Assembly: GCF_035942955.1 (NCBI RefSeq)
Contig: NZ_DASZCQ010000075.1
Location: 1-64,000, forward strand
DNA from: DASYTH01 sp035942955
GTDB lineage: Bacteria > Actinomycetota > Actinomycetes > Mycobacteriales > Pseudonocardiaceae
Reading direction: 5' to 3'
Length of the DNA stretch: 64,000 bases
Shown: in pieces, positions 9,312 to 20,444 of the stretch
Position numbering within the stretch: the stretch's first letter is position 1
How the letters are laid out: each line of letters opens with the position of its first letter
The notes under the pieces: generated by a model
Told to the model about the DNA's origin: nothing
The model's database searches: none
The model's input: the letters and a program-made list of their open reading frames with translations, nothing else
Position numbers and translations under genes: made by a program

Positions 9312-9353
9312 CGTGTCCCGCCTTCGGGCAGCCGTGTCCCGCCTTCCGGCAGG
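9312..9353. repeat. Two tandem copies of a short intergenic repeat
   Basis: Two adjacent 21-bp units (9312-9332 and 9333-9353) share CGTGTCCCGCCTT followed by CGGGCAG or CCGGCAG. Related units in both orientations occur in the gaps at 14403-14514 and 29768-29926. The units lie between the resR-like stop and the glycine riboswitch. No protein or spacer pattern is associated with them. Confidence 0.6.
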
Positions 9354-9452
9354 CATGAGCTCCGACTCCCGGTGAGCTGCCCGACACCCAGCGAGTTGTG
9401 CACCGATGCTGCATGTCAGCCGGGGTAGGCTGCGCGGTGTAGTCGTGGACCC

Positions 9453-9672
9453 CGCGCGGGAGAGACCGAGCCGGCCGGCTCGGCGCCGAAGGAGCAACTC
9501 CTCCCCGGAACCTCTCAGGCACCAAGGACCGCGCGGGCGAGACGCCTCTGGAAAGCGGGTTTCCGGCTCCAGCGCCGGGCAACCCCGCCGAAGGTGCAAG
9601 TCCAGCGGGGCTCGATCCGGCTGGACGAAGCTCTCAGGCGCCCGTGCGTGTGCGGGCACGGACAGAGGGGGA
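9453..9672 (+). promoter_or_regulatory. Tandem glycine riboswitch upstream of gcvP
   Basis: Two glycine aptamers in series. The first has GCGGGAGAGACC, GCCGAAGGAGCAACTCC, GGAACCTCTCAGGC and AAGGACCG. The second has CCTCTGGAAAGCGG, GCCGAAGGTGCAAG, GAAGCTCTCAGGCG and GACAGAGGGG, whose ends pair (CCTCTG with CAGAGG). These match the conserved cores of the glycine riboswitch family. It ends about 53 bp before the gcvP ATG, so it probably turns on glycine cleavage when glycine is high. No run of T residues marks a terminator, which points to translational control or to a Rho-type terminator. Confidence 0.95.
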
Positions 9673-9725
9673 GGGCAACCGGACACCCGTCCGGGGCCCG
9701 ACCTCGCAGACCGGAGGCGCAACTC

Positions 9726-12598
<2,873 letters not shown>

Positions 12599-12602
<4 letters not shown>

Positions 12603-13498
12603 GGGATCGCCCGCAGCGCCTCGTCGAGGTCGATCGGGGCGAGGCCGAAGGTGCGCTCGGTGATCGTCGAGTCCAGCACGAACGGCTTGACGAACTGGTA
12701 GCGGGTGGTCCGCAGCTCCTTGGCCATCGGGTCGAACAGCCCGGCCGCCCACAGCACCGGATAGGGCAGGCCGGTCAGCTTGGGCGCGGGCGCGCCGACG
12801 ACTTCCGTGAACCGGGTGGCGATCTCGCGGACCGTCAGCGCCGGGTTGGTCGGCACCGGCCAGGCCTTGCCAAGGGCCCGCTCGTCGGCCGCCACGGTGA
12901 CCAGCGTGCGGGCGACGTCGGTGATCGAGGTCCAGCTGTGCGGCACGTCGAGCGCGGCCGGCACGAACGCCCGCCTGCCCGCGCGCAGCGGCTCGGCAAG
13001 GACGAAGCTGAAGATCGAGTTCGCCTCGATGTAGTCGCTGGCCCGCACCTCGGTGGTCCGGATCCGGCCCGCCTCGTGCGCGGCCAGCGCGTCGCGCCAC
13101 ATGTCCGCGCGCAGTTTCAACTTGGGGTGGGTGGCGGCCAGCGGGGTGGCCTCGGTGATCGGCCCGTCCACCGGCCCGTAGCCGTACAGGTTGCCGGCAA
13201 TGGCCAGCACGGCGCCGCTGCTCTCCGCCGCGGCCAGCAGCGCGCCGGCGAGCGGCGGCCAGTCCGTAAGCCAGCGGTGGTAAAGCGGGTTCGCGCAGTT
13301 GTACAGCGCAACCGCACCGGCGGCCAGCTTGCTCAGCCGCTCGGCATCGGTGGCGTCGGCCGCCACCCGCTCGATCGCCGGGTGCTCCGGCCCGCCGCCG
13401 CTCCTGGTGACGATCCGCACCTGCTCACCCCGCTCGGCGAGCAGCTTCGCGGTAGCGGTGCCGACCGGCCCAGCCCCGACGATCACCTGGAGTGCCAT
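12599..13498 (-). CDS. NAD(P)-dependent epimerase/dehydratase-family protein
   Basis: Rossmann-fold protein (299 aa) of the atypical/extended SDR type. The dinucleotide motif is GAGPVGTATAKLL (about residues 6-18), with acidic-to-basic change favouring NADP. YGYGP and the following region correspond to the epimerase core, but the classic YxxxK is not obvious. The start at 13498 has AAGGGG upstream. It is divergent from a TetR regulator, and two matching palindromes lie in the 115-bp gap, so it is probably the regulated target. The substrate is unknown. Confidence 0.8.
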
Positions 13499-13522
13499 GA
13501 GTGGTGTCCCCTTCTCTCGCAT

Positions 13523-13592
13523 CGAGAGCACTGCTCTCGTTTCGAATCAATAGTCTCGAGATCACCGCTCACTGTCAAGAGCACTGCTCTCG
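13523..13592. promoter_or_regulatory. Paired TetR operators between divergent genes
   Basis: Two copies of the palindrome CGAGAGCA-C-TGCTCTCG. The first (13523-13539) is perfect around a central C. The second (13576-13592) differs at one arm position. The centres, 13531 and 13584, are 53 bp apart, which is five helical turns. A smaller palindrome TCTCGAGA lies between them at 13554-13561. They sit in the gap shared by the epimerase-like gene and the TetR gene, as expected for a self-regulating TetR repressor that controls both. Confidence 0.75.
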
Positions 13593-13613
13593 AATGTGTG
13601 CAATACTCCCCAC

Positions 13614-14330
13614 ATGGCCGACAAGACGACGACGCCCCCCGCGGCCGGCTCCATCCGTGCCCGCGTCCGAGCGGAGATGATCGACCAGATCAAGACCATC
13701 GCCCGCCGGCACATCGAAGCCGAGGGTGCCAACCTGTCCCTGCGCGCCGTCGCCCGGGACCTTGGCGTCGTCTCCTCCGCGCTGTACCGGTACTTCGCCA
13801 ACCGCGACGACCTGCTCACCGCGCTCATCATCGACGCATACGACTCGCTCGGCGACGCGGCCGAACGCGCCGACGCCGCGGTCCCCGACCGCTCCGACGT
13901 CCTCGCCCGCTGGCTCGCCGTCGCCCACGCCCTGCGCACCTGGTCGGTCGACCGCCCCCACGAGTACGCGTTGATCTACGGCAGCCCAGTGCCCGGCTAC
14001 GCCGCCCCCCGGGACACCGTCGAACCCTCCACCCGGCCGGTCATGGTCCTCGGCGCCATCCTCGCCGACGCCAAAGCCGCCCGCCGCCTGTCCAACGAGA
14101 ACGCGACCCCTATCCCCACCGCCCTCCGCCTTGAGATCCTCCGCGTCGCCGAGACCATCGGCGCAAAGGTCACCGCCCCAATCATGGCCCGCGCCATGAT
14201 CGCCTGGACCCAACTCTTCGGCGCCATCAGCTTCGAGGTCTTCGGCCGCCTCAACAACACCATCGACCACCGCACCGACTGGTACGACTACCAAGCCCGC
14301 ACCATGGCCACCTTCATCGGCCTCACCTAA
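13614..14330 (+). CDS. TetR/AcrR-family transcriptional regulator
   Basis: One-component repressor (238 aa). The N-terminal HTH (about residues 15-65) includes IEAEGANLSLRAVARDLGV and SSALYRYFANRDDLL. The C-terminal part resembles the TetR_C_25/WHG ligand domain. The ATG at 13614 is used; an earlier in-frame ATG at 13596 would start very close to the second operator. It is divergent from the epimerase-like gene and shares its operator region. The inducer is unknown. Confidence 0.88.
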   Translation: MADKTTTPPAAGSIRARVRAEMIDQIKTIARRHIEAEGANLSLRAVARDLGVVSSALYRYFANRDDLLTALIIDAYDSLGDAAERADAAVPDRSDVLARWLAVAHALRTWSVDRPHEYALIYGSPVPGYAAPRDTVEPSTRPVMVLGAILADAKAARRLSNENATPIPTALRLEILRVAETIGAKVTAPIMARAMIAWTQLFGAISFEVFGRLNNTIDHRTDWYDYQARTMATFIGLT

Positions 14331-14402
14331 CCGCACCCACCACGCCAGCCAACCACCGAGCCAAACCACGGCGCCACCCCGCCAACCGGGCTCCGGCAAC
14401 TC

Positions 14403-14514
14403 GACCTACCGGAACGCGCCACACGGCCACCCCACCGCCGAACACCCCTACCCGAAGGCGAGACACGCCGAGCCCCGACCACGATCCCCGGGCGTGTCCC
14501 GCGCTCAGGTAGCC
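14403..14514. repeat. Short intergenic repeat units in both orientations
   Basis: At least three units of the same family as at 9312. Inverted copies lie at about 14403-14427 and 14448-14469 (reverse complement reads GGCGTGTCTCGCCTTCGGG). A direct copy lies at 14493-14514 (CGTGTCCCGCGCTCAGGTAG). Opposed units can form hairpins, so this may act as a terminator behind the TetR gene. Confidence 0.5.
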
Positions 14515-14599
14515 ATATGACGCGCTCGCGCAGGCGAGTGACGCGCCCCGGCTCAACCCCGCGGGCCACCCGGCCGGCACCGGACTGTGCCGGACCCCT

Positions 14600-14930
14600 G
14601 ACCCCCGCTAGCCGGCAGCCGCCGGCGCAACCGACCCCGGCTGCCGAGCCCCGCGCCCCACCCCCGCTAGCCGGCAGCCGCCCACGCCGCCCAACCGACA
14701 CCCGAGCCCCGCAGCCCACCCCGCCAGCCGGCAGTCGCCAACGGCAATCAGCCACCAGCGAAACCACGGCGGCCCACCCCGCCAACCGGCAGCCGAGCCC
14801 CGGCGCCTCACCCCGCCAGCCGGCAGCCGCCCACGCAACCCAACCGGCAGCCGAGCCCCGCGGCCCACCCCGCCGACCGCCGCCCGCCAACGGCAACTAG
14901 CCACCAGCCGAACCACGGCGCCCCACCCCC
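14600..14930. repeat. Degenerate tandem repeat of about 57 bp
   Basis: Units beginning CCCCGCYAGCCGGCAGCCG start near 14603, 14662, 14719, 14777, 14811 and 14868, with a weaker one near 14377. Spacing is 57-59 bp except for one 34-bp unit. The remaining sequence of each unit drifts (CCACGC, CCGAGCCCCG, GGCAACTAGCCACCAG). It occupies most of the 627-bp gap between the TetR gene and the EamA gene, in which I see no convincing coding sequence. Not CRISPR: there are no unique spacers of constant length. Confidence 0.65.
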
Positions 14931-14957
14931 CGGACCCCACCCGGGCCCCGGCTCCCA

Positions 14958-15902
14958 CTAACCGACCAACTCGCCGCCGATGTCGGGCAGCGGCCGGGAT
15001 CTGGGCACCCTCGGAGACCGAGCGAGCGCGAGGAGGCGGGGCGGCAGGGTGCCGCCGGTGGAGAGCCAGGAGCCGGCGATGATCAGGAGGAAGCCGGCGG
15101 CGACGGTGGCGGTGAGGGGTTCGCCGAGGAGGGTGACGCCGAGGATGACGGCCACCGCCGGGTTGATGTAGGTGATCACGGTGGCCCGGCCGGGGCCGGT
15201 TTCGGTGATGAGGGCGGCGTAGGCGACGAGGGCGACCGCGGTGCAGAGCAGGCCGAGGGCGGCGAGGCTGAGCCAGACTCCCGGGCTCGGCACGGTGGCC
15301 GGCAGGTTGAGCATGGCCGCGGGAGCCAGGACGACGACGGCGACCACGCTGGCGGCGGCGATCACGGCGACCGTGGAGACGTCGGACAGCCGTAGCTTCA
15401 GCACGAAGGTGCCGCCGGCGTAGCAGAGCGTGGCGAGCAGGATCAGGGCGGCGCCGAGGAGCTGGGCGGGTCCGCCGGTGAGGTCGAACCCGAGCACCAG
15501 CCCGACCCCGGACAGCCCGATGAGCATGCCCACGAGCCGCATCCCCGAGGCCCGCTCGGTGACGTCGATCCACATGGCGAGCAGCGCGACGAGCAGCGGC
15601 AGGGTGGCGATCAGCAGGCCGGCCAGCGAGGACGACACCCACTTCTCGCCGTAGGTGATCAGCAGGAACGGGGCGATGATCTCCAGTGCGGCCAGCGCGA
15701 GCACCGCGCGCCACCGGCGCAGGACGGGCCTGAGCGCGCCCCGGCGGATCGCCAGCGGCAGCAGAACCAGGACGGTGAGCAGGGTGCGGACGAAGACGAT
15801 CATGGTCGGGTGGACCTCGCCGACCGCGATCTTGATGAAGAAGTAGGGCGTGCCCCACACGATCGAGACCAACCCAAACAGAAACCACGCTCGTGCCGAC
15901 AT
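14958..15902 (-). CDS. EamA/DMT-family permease
   Basis: Predicted ten-helix permease of the EamA family (314 aa). Start-to-end features are the first helix with VWGTPYFFIKIA, the end of the first half LIATLPLLVALLA, and the second-half motif YINPAVAVILGVTLLGEPL, all typical. The ATG at 15902 is chosen because the sequence then opens with the first membrane helix; an upstream in-frame start at 15962 would add 20 polar residues. It is divergent from the aldo/keto reductase with a 77-bp gap. Substrate unknown. Confidence 0.87.
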   Translation of the reverse strand: MSARAWFLFGLVSIVWGTPYFFIKIAVGEVHPTMIVFVRTLLTVLVLLPLAIRRGALRPVLRRWRAVLALAALEIIAPFLLITYGEKWVSSSLAGLLIATLPLLVALLAMWIDVTERASGMRLVGMLIGLSGVGLVLGFDLTGGPAQLLGAALILLATLCYAGGTFVLKLRLSDVSTVAVIAAASVVAVVVLAPAAMLNLPATVPSPGVWLSLAALGLLCTAVALVAYAALITETGPGRATVITYINPAVAVILGVTLLGEPLTATVAAGFLLIIAGSWLSTGGTLPPRLLALARSPRVPRSRPLPDIGGELVG

Positions 15903-15979
15903 GACCCGGATGTTGCCAGACGACGCCGACAAGATCGCGCTAGTTTTGACCGGGAGGCCCAAGCGTTTGGAGGCCAGGC

Positions 15980-16804
15980 GTGACCACTGTTCCGAACCTG
16001 ACGCTCAACGACGGCGCCCGCATGCCGCAGCTGGGGCTCGGCGTGTGGCAGGTGCCCAACCACACCGTGGTCGGCGTGGTGCGGACCGCGATCGAGGCCG
16101 GCTACCGCAGCATCGACACGGCCGCGCTCTACCGCAACGAGTCCGGCGTCGGCGAGGCGATCGCGAGAGCCGAGGTGCCGCGCGAAGAGCTGTTCATCAC
16201 GACCAAGTTGTGGAACACCGACCAGGGCTACGACGGCGCGATGCGCGCGTTCGACGAGAGCATCCGCAAGCTCCGCCTCGAGTACGTCGATCTCTACCTG
16301 ATCCACTGGCCCACCCCGGCCAGAAACCGTTACGTGGAAACGTGGAAGGCGTTCGAGAAGCTCAAGGCGGACGGCCGGGTGCGCTCGATCGGCGTGTCCA
16401 ACTTCCACATCCCGCACCTGCAACGCATCCTCGACGAGTCCGAGACCGTGCCCGCGGTCAACCAGGTCGAGCTGCACCCCAACCTGCCGCAGACGGAGCT
16501 ACGCGCCTTCCACGACCGGCACGGCATCGTCACCGAGGCGTGGAGCCCGCTGGCACAGGGCAAGCTGCTGCGCGACCGCAGGATCCTCGGCCTGGCCCAG
16601 AAGTACGGCAAGTCCCCGGCGCAGATCATCCTGCGCTGGCACCTGCAGAACAACATCGTGGTGATCCCGAAGTCGGTCACGCCGTCGCGGATCCGGGAGA
16701 ACATCGACGTGTTCGGCTTCGAGCTGGCCGACGATGACCTGCGCGCGCTGGCCGAGCTCGACAATGGCCGCCGCACCGGTCTCGACCCGGACACCTTCAG
16801 CTAG
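15980..16804 (+). CDS. Aldo/keto reductase
   Basis: NADPH-dependent reductase (274 aa) of the AKR superfamily, close in length and motifs to the 2,5-diketo-D-gluconate reductase group (AKR5). The catalytic tetrad is visible as D46, Y51, K76 and H109 (in SIDTA, LYRNE, TTKLW and LIHW). The cofactor-binding IPKSVTPSRIREN lies near the C-terminus. The GTG at 15980 follows TTTGGAGG. Its TAG stop shares CTAG with the stop of the convergent gene at 16801. The physiological substrate is unknown. Confidence 0.92.
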   Translation: MTTVPNLTLNDGARMPQLGLGVWQVPNHTVVGVVRTAIEAGYRSIDTAALYRNESGVGEAIARAEVPREELFITTKLWNTDQGYDGAMRAFDESIRKLRLEYVDLYLIHWPTPARNRYVETWKAFEKLKADGRVRSIGVSNFHIPHLQRILDESETVPAVNQVELHPNLPQTELRAFHDRHGIVTEAWSPLAQGKLLRDRRILGLAQKYGKSPAQIILRWHLQNNIVVIPKSVTPSRIRENIDVFGFELADDDLRALAELDNGRRTGLDPDTFS

Positions 16805-17685
16805 CCGCCGAGCAGGACCCGGCAGACCTCGATCAACCGGGCGCGCAGCGGCGCGGCGCGGCGGGTGTACGCCGCCTGGGCCCGGCGGTACGTGGCGCGC
16901 CCCTGCTCGGTCTCGATCGGTATCGGCGGGTAGCCGAGCGCGCTCAGGTCGTACGGGCTCGCCCGCATGTCCAGCGCCCGCAACTCCACGGCCAGCTCGA
17001 AGCAGTCGGCCACCAGATCGGAGGGAACGTACGGGTCCAATTTGTACGCCCACTTGAACAGATCCATGTTGGCGTGCAGGCAACCGGGTTGCTCCAGCTC
17101 GATCTGCCGGGGCCGGCTCGGCCGCAGCGTGTTGAGCGGGCGCGCCGGCGGGGTGAAGAACCGGTAGGCGTCGAAGTGCGTGCAGTGCACCGGAAGCGAC
17201 TCCACCACCCGGTCGGTGCCGCGGGCGCCCAACCGCAGCGGCCACGCGTGCCGCACGGATCCGGCGTCCTGCCGGTACACCATGGCCCACTCGTGCAGCC
17301 CGTAGCAGCCCAGCCTGGGTGTGCGGGACGCGGTCGCGGTGAGCAGGTCGTGCACGAACCGGACGGTCCCGACACGCGGGCCGAGCGTGCCGAGGTCCAG
17401 CGCTATACCGTCCACACAGGACGAATAGGCCGGCCAGCGGAGGTACTCGCGGGCGCCGCGCCCGGCGAGCACGACACCGGGACCCGGATGCCAGCGCCGC
17501 AGCCGCGCCGGCCGGTGCGAGTAGTAGCTGAACATGAAGTCCAGCACCGGATGCTTCTCGCCGCGGGACTGCCGCCGCTGGTGCGGGTCGGTCCACCGGC
17601 GGACCCTGGCCTCGTGGGCCGCCCGCCGGGCCCGCCACTCGGGCTCGTCAAGAACGACGTTCTCCGACTCGGGAATGTCGGCCAT
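16801..17685 (-). CDS. Conserved actinobacterial protein, often labelled 3-methyladenine DNA glycosylase
   Basis: A 294-aa soluble protein. Opening EPEWRARRAAHEARV and the block HPVLDFMFSYYSHRPARLRRWHPG (positions about 43-66 here) mark a family found in actinobacteria that databases commonly name 3-methyladenine DNA glycosylase. I see no helix-hairpin-helix glycosylase motif, so the enzyme name should be treated as tradition only. The ATG at 17685 is used because upstream sequence in frame (to 17877) overlaps the repeat-containing gap and the next gene's end. No partner gene suggests its role. Confidence 0.55.
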   Translation of the reverse strand: MADIPESENVVLDEPEWRARRAAHEARVRRWTDPHQRRQSRGEKHPVLDFMFSYYSHRPARLRRWHPGPGVVLAGRGAREYLRWPAYSSCVDGIALDLGTLGPRVGTVRFVHDLLTATASRTPRLGCYGLHEWAMVYRQDAGSVRHAWPLRLGARGTDRVVESLPVHCTHFDAYRFFTPPARPLNTLRPSRPRQIELEQPGCLHANMDLFKWAYKLDPYVPSDLVADCFELAVELRALDMRASPYDLSALGYPPIPIETEQGRATYRRAQAAYTRRAAPLRARLIEVCRVLLGG

Positions 17686-17706
17686 GGTCTTGGGTCGCTT
17701 CACCGG

Positions 17707-17778
17707 AACGCTCCTCGGGCAGGCCTCGTTCCTCGGAGACGCCGGAGTATCGATTGGTTCGCTCCGCAAGCTCCGCTC
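17707..17778. repeat. Intergenic repeat, copy 1 (upstream of the 16801 gene)
   Basis: About 70 bp ending in TTCGCTCCGCAAGCTCCGCT at 17758-17777. It resembles 18925-18985, and both lie 60-90 bp upstream of a minus-strand start. The best-conserved parts are CTCGTTCCTCGG or CTTCCTCGG and the GCTCCGC pair. The two copies are too diverged for a recent duplication. Confidence 0.45.
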
Positions 17779-17836
17779 ACCCTCGTCGCGGTGGGCCGAC
17801 TCCCCGGCCCGGCATTCCGCAAGTTCCATGCCGCCA

Positions 17837-18883
17837 TCAGCCACTGCCCGTGTGCGTGCCGTCGCGCACGGTCCCAACGTACTCCTCGACCAGGTCCTCG
17901 AGGGCCACGACGCCGAGCACCGCGCCGTCCGGCCCGACGGCCTTGGCCAGGTGGCTCTGCACCCGGCGCAGCGCGGCCATGGCCTCGTCCAGCCGGGAGT
18001 CGGCGGGCAGCTCGGGCAGGCCGCGGACGCGCGACCACGGAACCGGGGTGGCCGGGTCGGCGCCGGCCAGGTCGAGCACGTCCTTCACGTGCAGGTAGCC
18101 GTTGAGCCGGCCGCCGGCCATCCGCACCGGGAACCGGGAGAACCCGGTGGCCTGGACGGCCGCGGCGATGTCGCCCACGGTGGGCTGGAACGGCACGGTC
18201 TTCACCGCGTCGATCGGCACGAGCACGTCGGCGACGGTGCGCCCGGTCGACGACAGCGTCTTGGCCAGCCGCCGGTGCTCGGCGGGCTCCAGCAGTCCCT
18301 CGCGCCGCGACTCGGCGATCAGCGTGGCCAGCTCGTCGGGCGTGTAGGCGCTTTCCAGCTCGTCCTTGGGCTCCACCTTCATCAGCCGCAGCACCGCCCG
18401 CGACACCGCGGTGAACAGGTCGAGCACCGGCCGGACCAGCCGGCAGAACGCGTAGTGCACCGGCACCAGCAGCATCGCCACCCGCTCCGGCCCGGCGATC
18501 GCCAGGTTCTTCGGCACCATCTCGCCGATCAGCGTGTGCAGCGCGGTCATGATGATCAGCGAAAGGGCGAAGGCCACGACGTGCACCACCGACTCGGGCA
18601 CCCCGATCGCCCCGAACGGCCGCCCGAGCAGCCCGGCGATCACCGGCTCGGCCAGCAGCAGCAGGCCCAGCGAGCACACCGTGATGCCCAGCTGCGCGCC
18701 GGCCACGAGCAGCGGCAGGTGCCGGCCCGCCTCGATCACGGTGCTGGCCCTGCGGTGCCCGTCCTCGGCCAGCCCCTCCAGCCGGTCCCGCCGGGCGGTG
18801 ATGATCGCGAACTCGGCGCCGACGAAGAACCCGTTGCCCAGCAACAGAATCAGCGTGACCACAAGGGCCAGGGCGTCGTTCAT
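17837..18883 (-). CDS. CNNM/CorC-type membrane protein with CBS domains
   Basis: Membrane protein (348 aa) of the hemolysin/CNNM family, equivalent to Rv1841c. It has an N-terminal DUF21 domain of about four helices (residues 1-180, motif GNGFFVGAEFAIITARR), then a CBS pair (about 200-335, with RFPV and VALEDLVEEYVG). The C-terminal CorC/HlyC domain present in its neighbour is missing. Family members are linked to magnesium or cobalt transport, but the direction is debated. The ATG at 18883 has GAGGTG upstream. It is the second gene of a pair with 18987-20306. Confidence 0.88.
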   Translation of the reverse strand: MNDALALVVTLILLLGNGFFVGAEFAIITARRDRLEGLAEDGHRRASTVIEAGRHLPLLVAGAQLGITVCSLGLLLLAEPVIAGLLGRPFGAIGVPESVVHVVAFALSLIIMTALHTLIGEMVPKNLAIAGPERVAMLLVPVHYAFCRLVRPVLDLFTAVSRAVLRLMKVEPKDELESAYTPDELATLIAESRREGLLEPAEHRRLAKTLSSTGRTVADVLVPIDAVKTVPFQPTVGDIAAAVQATGFSRFPVRMAGGRLNGYLHVKDVLDLAGADPATPVPWSRVRGLPELPADSRLDEAMAALRRVQSHLAKAVGPDGAVLGVVALEDLVEEYVGTVRDGTHTGSG

Positions 18884-18924
18884 GCCAGCACCTCGCAAGC
18901 TCGGTAGCCGGCAGAACCCAGCCG

Positions 18925-18985
18925 AAAGCTCGCTCCTTCCTCGGCGGCGGGGCAGTGTTGATCATTCGCTCCGCAGGCTCCGCTC
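18925..18985. repeat. Intergenic repeat, copy 2 (between the paired CNNM genes)
   Basis: About 60 bp containing GCTCCTTCCTCGGCGGCG and ending in ATTCGCTCCGCAGGCTCCGC at 18965-18984, one base from the stop of the upstream CNNM gene. It matches copy 1 at 17707-17778. It lies within a probable two-gene transcript, where it could form an RNA hairpin. Confidence 0.45.
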
Positions 18986-18986
18986 C

Positions 18987-20306
18987 TCATGCGCCCGCCT
19001 CGGCGATCCGGGCGACGCGCAGCTCGGCGATCCGGTGCCGATCCATGCGCAGCACGGTGATCCGCCAGCCGTCGACCCGGATTTCGTCGTTGACCTCGGG
19101 GATCCGGCCGAGCCGGGTGAGCACCAGCCCGGCCAGCGTCTCGTAGTCGCCCGGCGGCATGCGAAAGCCGGTGGCCTCGGCGACCTCGTCGTCGCGCAGC
19201 AGGCCGGAGACGATCCAGCTGTCCCGGCCGAGCGGCCGCACCGGGTTGATCTCCCGGCGGTCGTGCTCGTCGCGGACGTCGCCGACGATCTCCTCCACCA
19301 GGTCCTCGAGGGTGACCAGCCCCGCGGTCCCGCCGTACTCGTCGACCACGAGCGCGACCTGCAGGCTGGTGCCGCGCAGCCGCTCGAGCAGGGTGTCGCC
19401 GTCCAGGCTCTCCGGGACGGTGAGCACCGGCCGGGCCAGCGTCGCCACCGTGGTGCTGGCGCGCTTGTCCGCCGGCACCCCGAACACCTGCTTGACGTGC
19501 ACGATCCCGCCGACGTCGTCGAGGTCGCCGCCGTGCACCGGGAACCGGGAGAACCCGGTCCGGCCGGCGAGCGAAACCAGGTCGAGCACGGTCGCGTCCG
19601 CGCGCAACGCCTCCACCTGCACCCGCGGCGTCATCAGCTCCTCGGCCGTGCGGTCGCCGAACCGCAGCGAGCGGTCCAGCAGCGTCGCGGTGCCGACGTC
19701 GAGCGTGCCCAGCGCGGCGCTGGACCGCACCAGCGAGCCGAGCTCCTCGGGGGACCGGGCCGACCGCAGCTCCTCGGCGGGCTCGACGCCCAGCCGGCGC
19801 ACGGTCCAGTTCGCCGCCCCGTTCAGCCCGCTGATCAGCCAGCGCAGGGTCGCCGAGAACCGCACCTGCGCCCCGGCGACGGCCCTTGCGGTCTGCAGCG
19901 GCCGGGCGATGGCCAGGTTCTTCGGCACCAGCTCGCCGAACACCATGGACAGCGCCGTGGCCAGCACCAGCGAGACGGTCACCGCGATCGGGCCGACCGC
20001 GCCGTGCGGCACGCCGAGCGCGTCAAGGCCGGGCTCGATCAGGTACGCGATCGCGGGCTCGGCGACGTAGCCGGTGATCAGCGTGGTGATCGTGATGCCG
20101 ACCTGCGCCCCGGACAGCTGGAACGACAGCGTGCGGTGGGCCCGCTGGATGTGCCGGGCCTTGCGGTCGCCGGCCGCGGCCAGCCGGTCGGCCGTGCTGC
20201 GCTCCAGCGTGGTCAGGGAGAACTCCGCGGCGACGAAGAACGCGGTGCCAAGAATCAGCAGCACCATGGCGACCAGGCCGAGCACGCTGAGGATCACTCC
20301 GGTCAC
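18987..20306 (-). CDS. CNNM/CorC-type membrane protein with CBS and CorC_HlyC domains
   Basis: Membrane protein (439 aa), equivalent to Rv1842c. The DUF21 domain (about residues 1-190) opens with GTAFFVAAEFSLTTLERS and contains MVFGELVPKNLAIARP. A CBS pair (about 210-340) carries GFSRFPV and DEYGGTAGLVTLEDLVEEIVGD, and a CorC_HlyC domain completes the C-terminus. A GTG at 20318 is also in frame, but the GAGGAG ribosome site (20318-20323) overlaps it; the GTG at 20306 has 11-base spacing and gives the family's usual N-terminus. Its role in divalent cation transport is inferred from family. Confidence 0.88.
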   Translation of the reverse strand: MTGVILSVLGLVAMVLLILGTAFFVAAEFSLTTLERSTADRLAAAGDRKARHIQRAHRTLSFQLSGAQVGITITTLITGYVAEPAIAYLIEPGLDALGVPHGAVGPIAVTVSLVLATALSMVFGELVPKNLAIARPLQTARAVAGAQVRFSATLRWLISGLNGAANWTVRRLGVEPAEELRSARSPEELGSLVRSSAALGTLDVGTATLLDRSLRFGDRTAEELMTPRVQVEALRADATVLDLVSLAGRTGFSRFPVHGGDLDDVGGIVHVKQVFGVPADKRASTTVATLARPVLTVPESLDGDTLLERLRGTSLQVALVVDEYGGTAGLVTLEDLVEEIVGDVRDEHDRREINPVRPLGRDSWIVSGLLRDDEVAEATGFRMPPGDYETLAGLVLTRLGRIPEVNDEIRVDGWRITVLRMDRHRIAELRVARIAEAGA

Positions 20307-20444
20307 CGTGGGAGTCACTCCTCGAGAAGGTCATGGCAGGTCGCGGTTGGACCTTGGAGTGTAGAGGCATACACGAGCGAGGCCTGAACGGCCACGACCG
20401 CCGAGCGGCGAGAATCTCCACGGACGGGACAAATCCGGGCGGTC

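Noticed and set aside
9594..9725. N-terminal extension of gcvP
   Set aside because: The extra 44 codons lie in the second glycine aptamer and its linker; a strong ribosome site precedes the ATG at 9726.
14600..14930. CRISPR array
   Set aside because: The repeated units are degenerate and have no unique spacers of constant length, and no cas genes are nearby.
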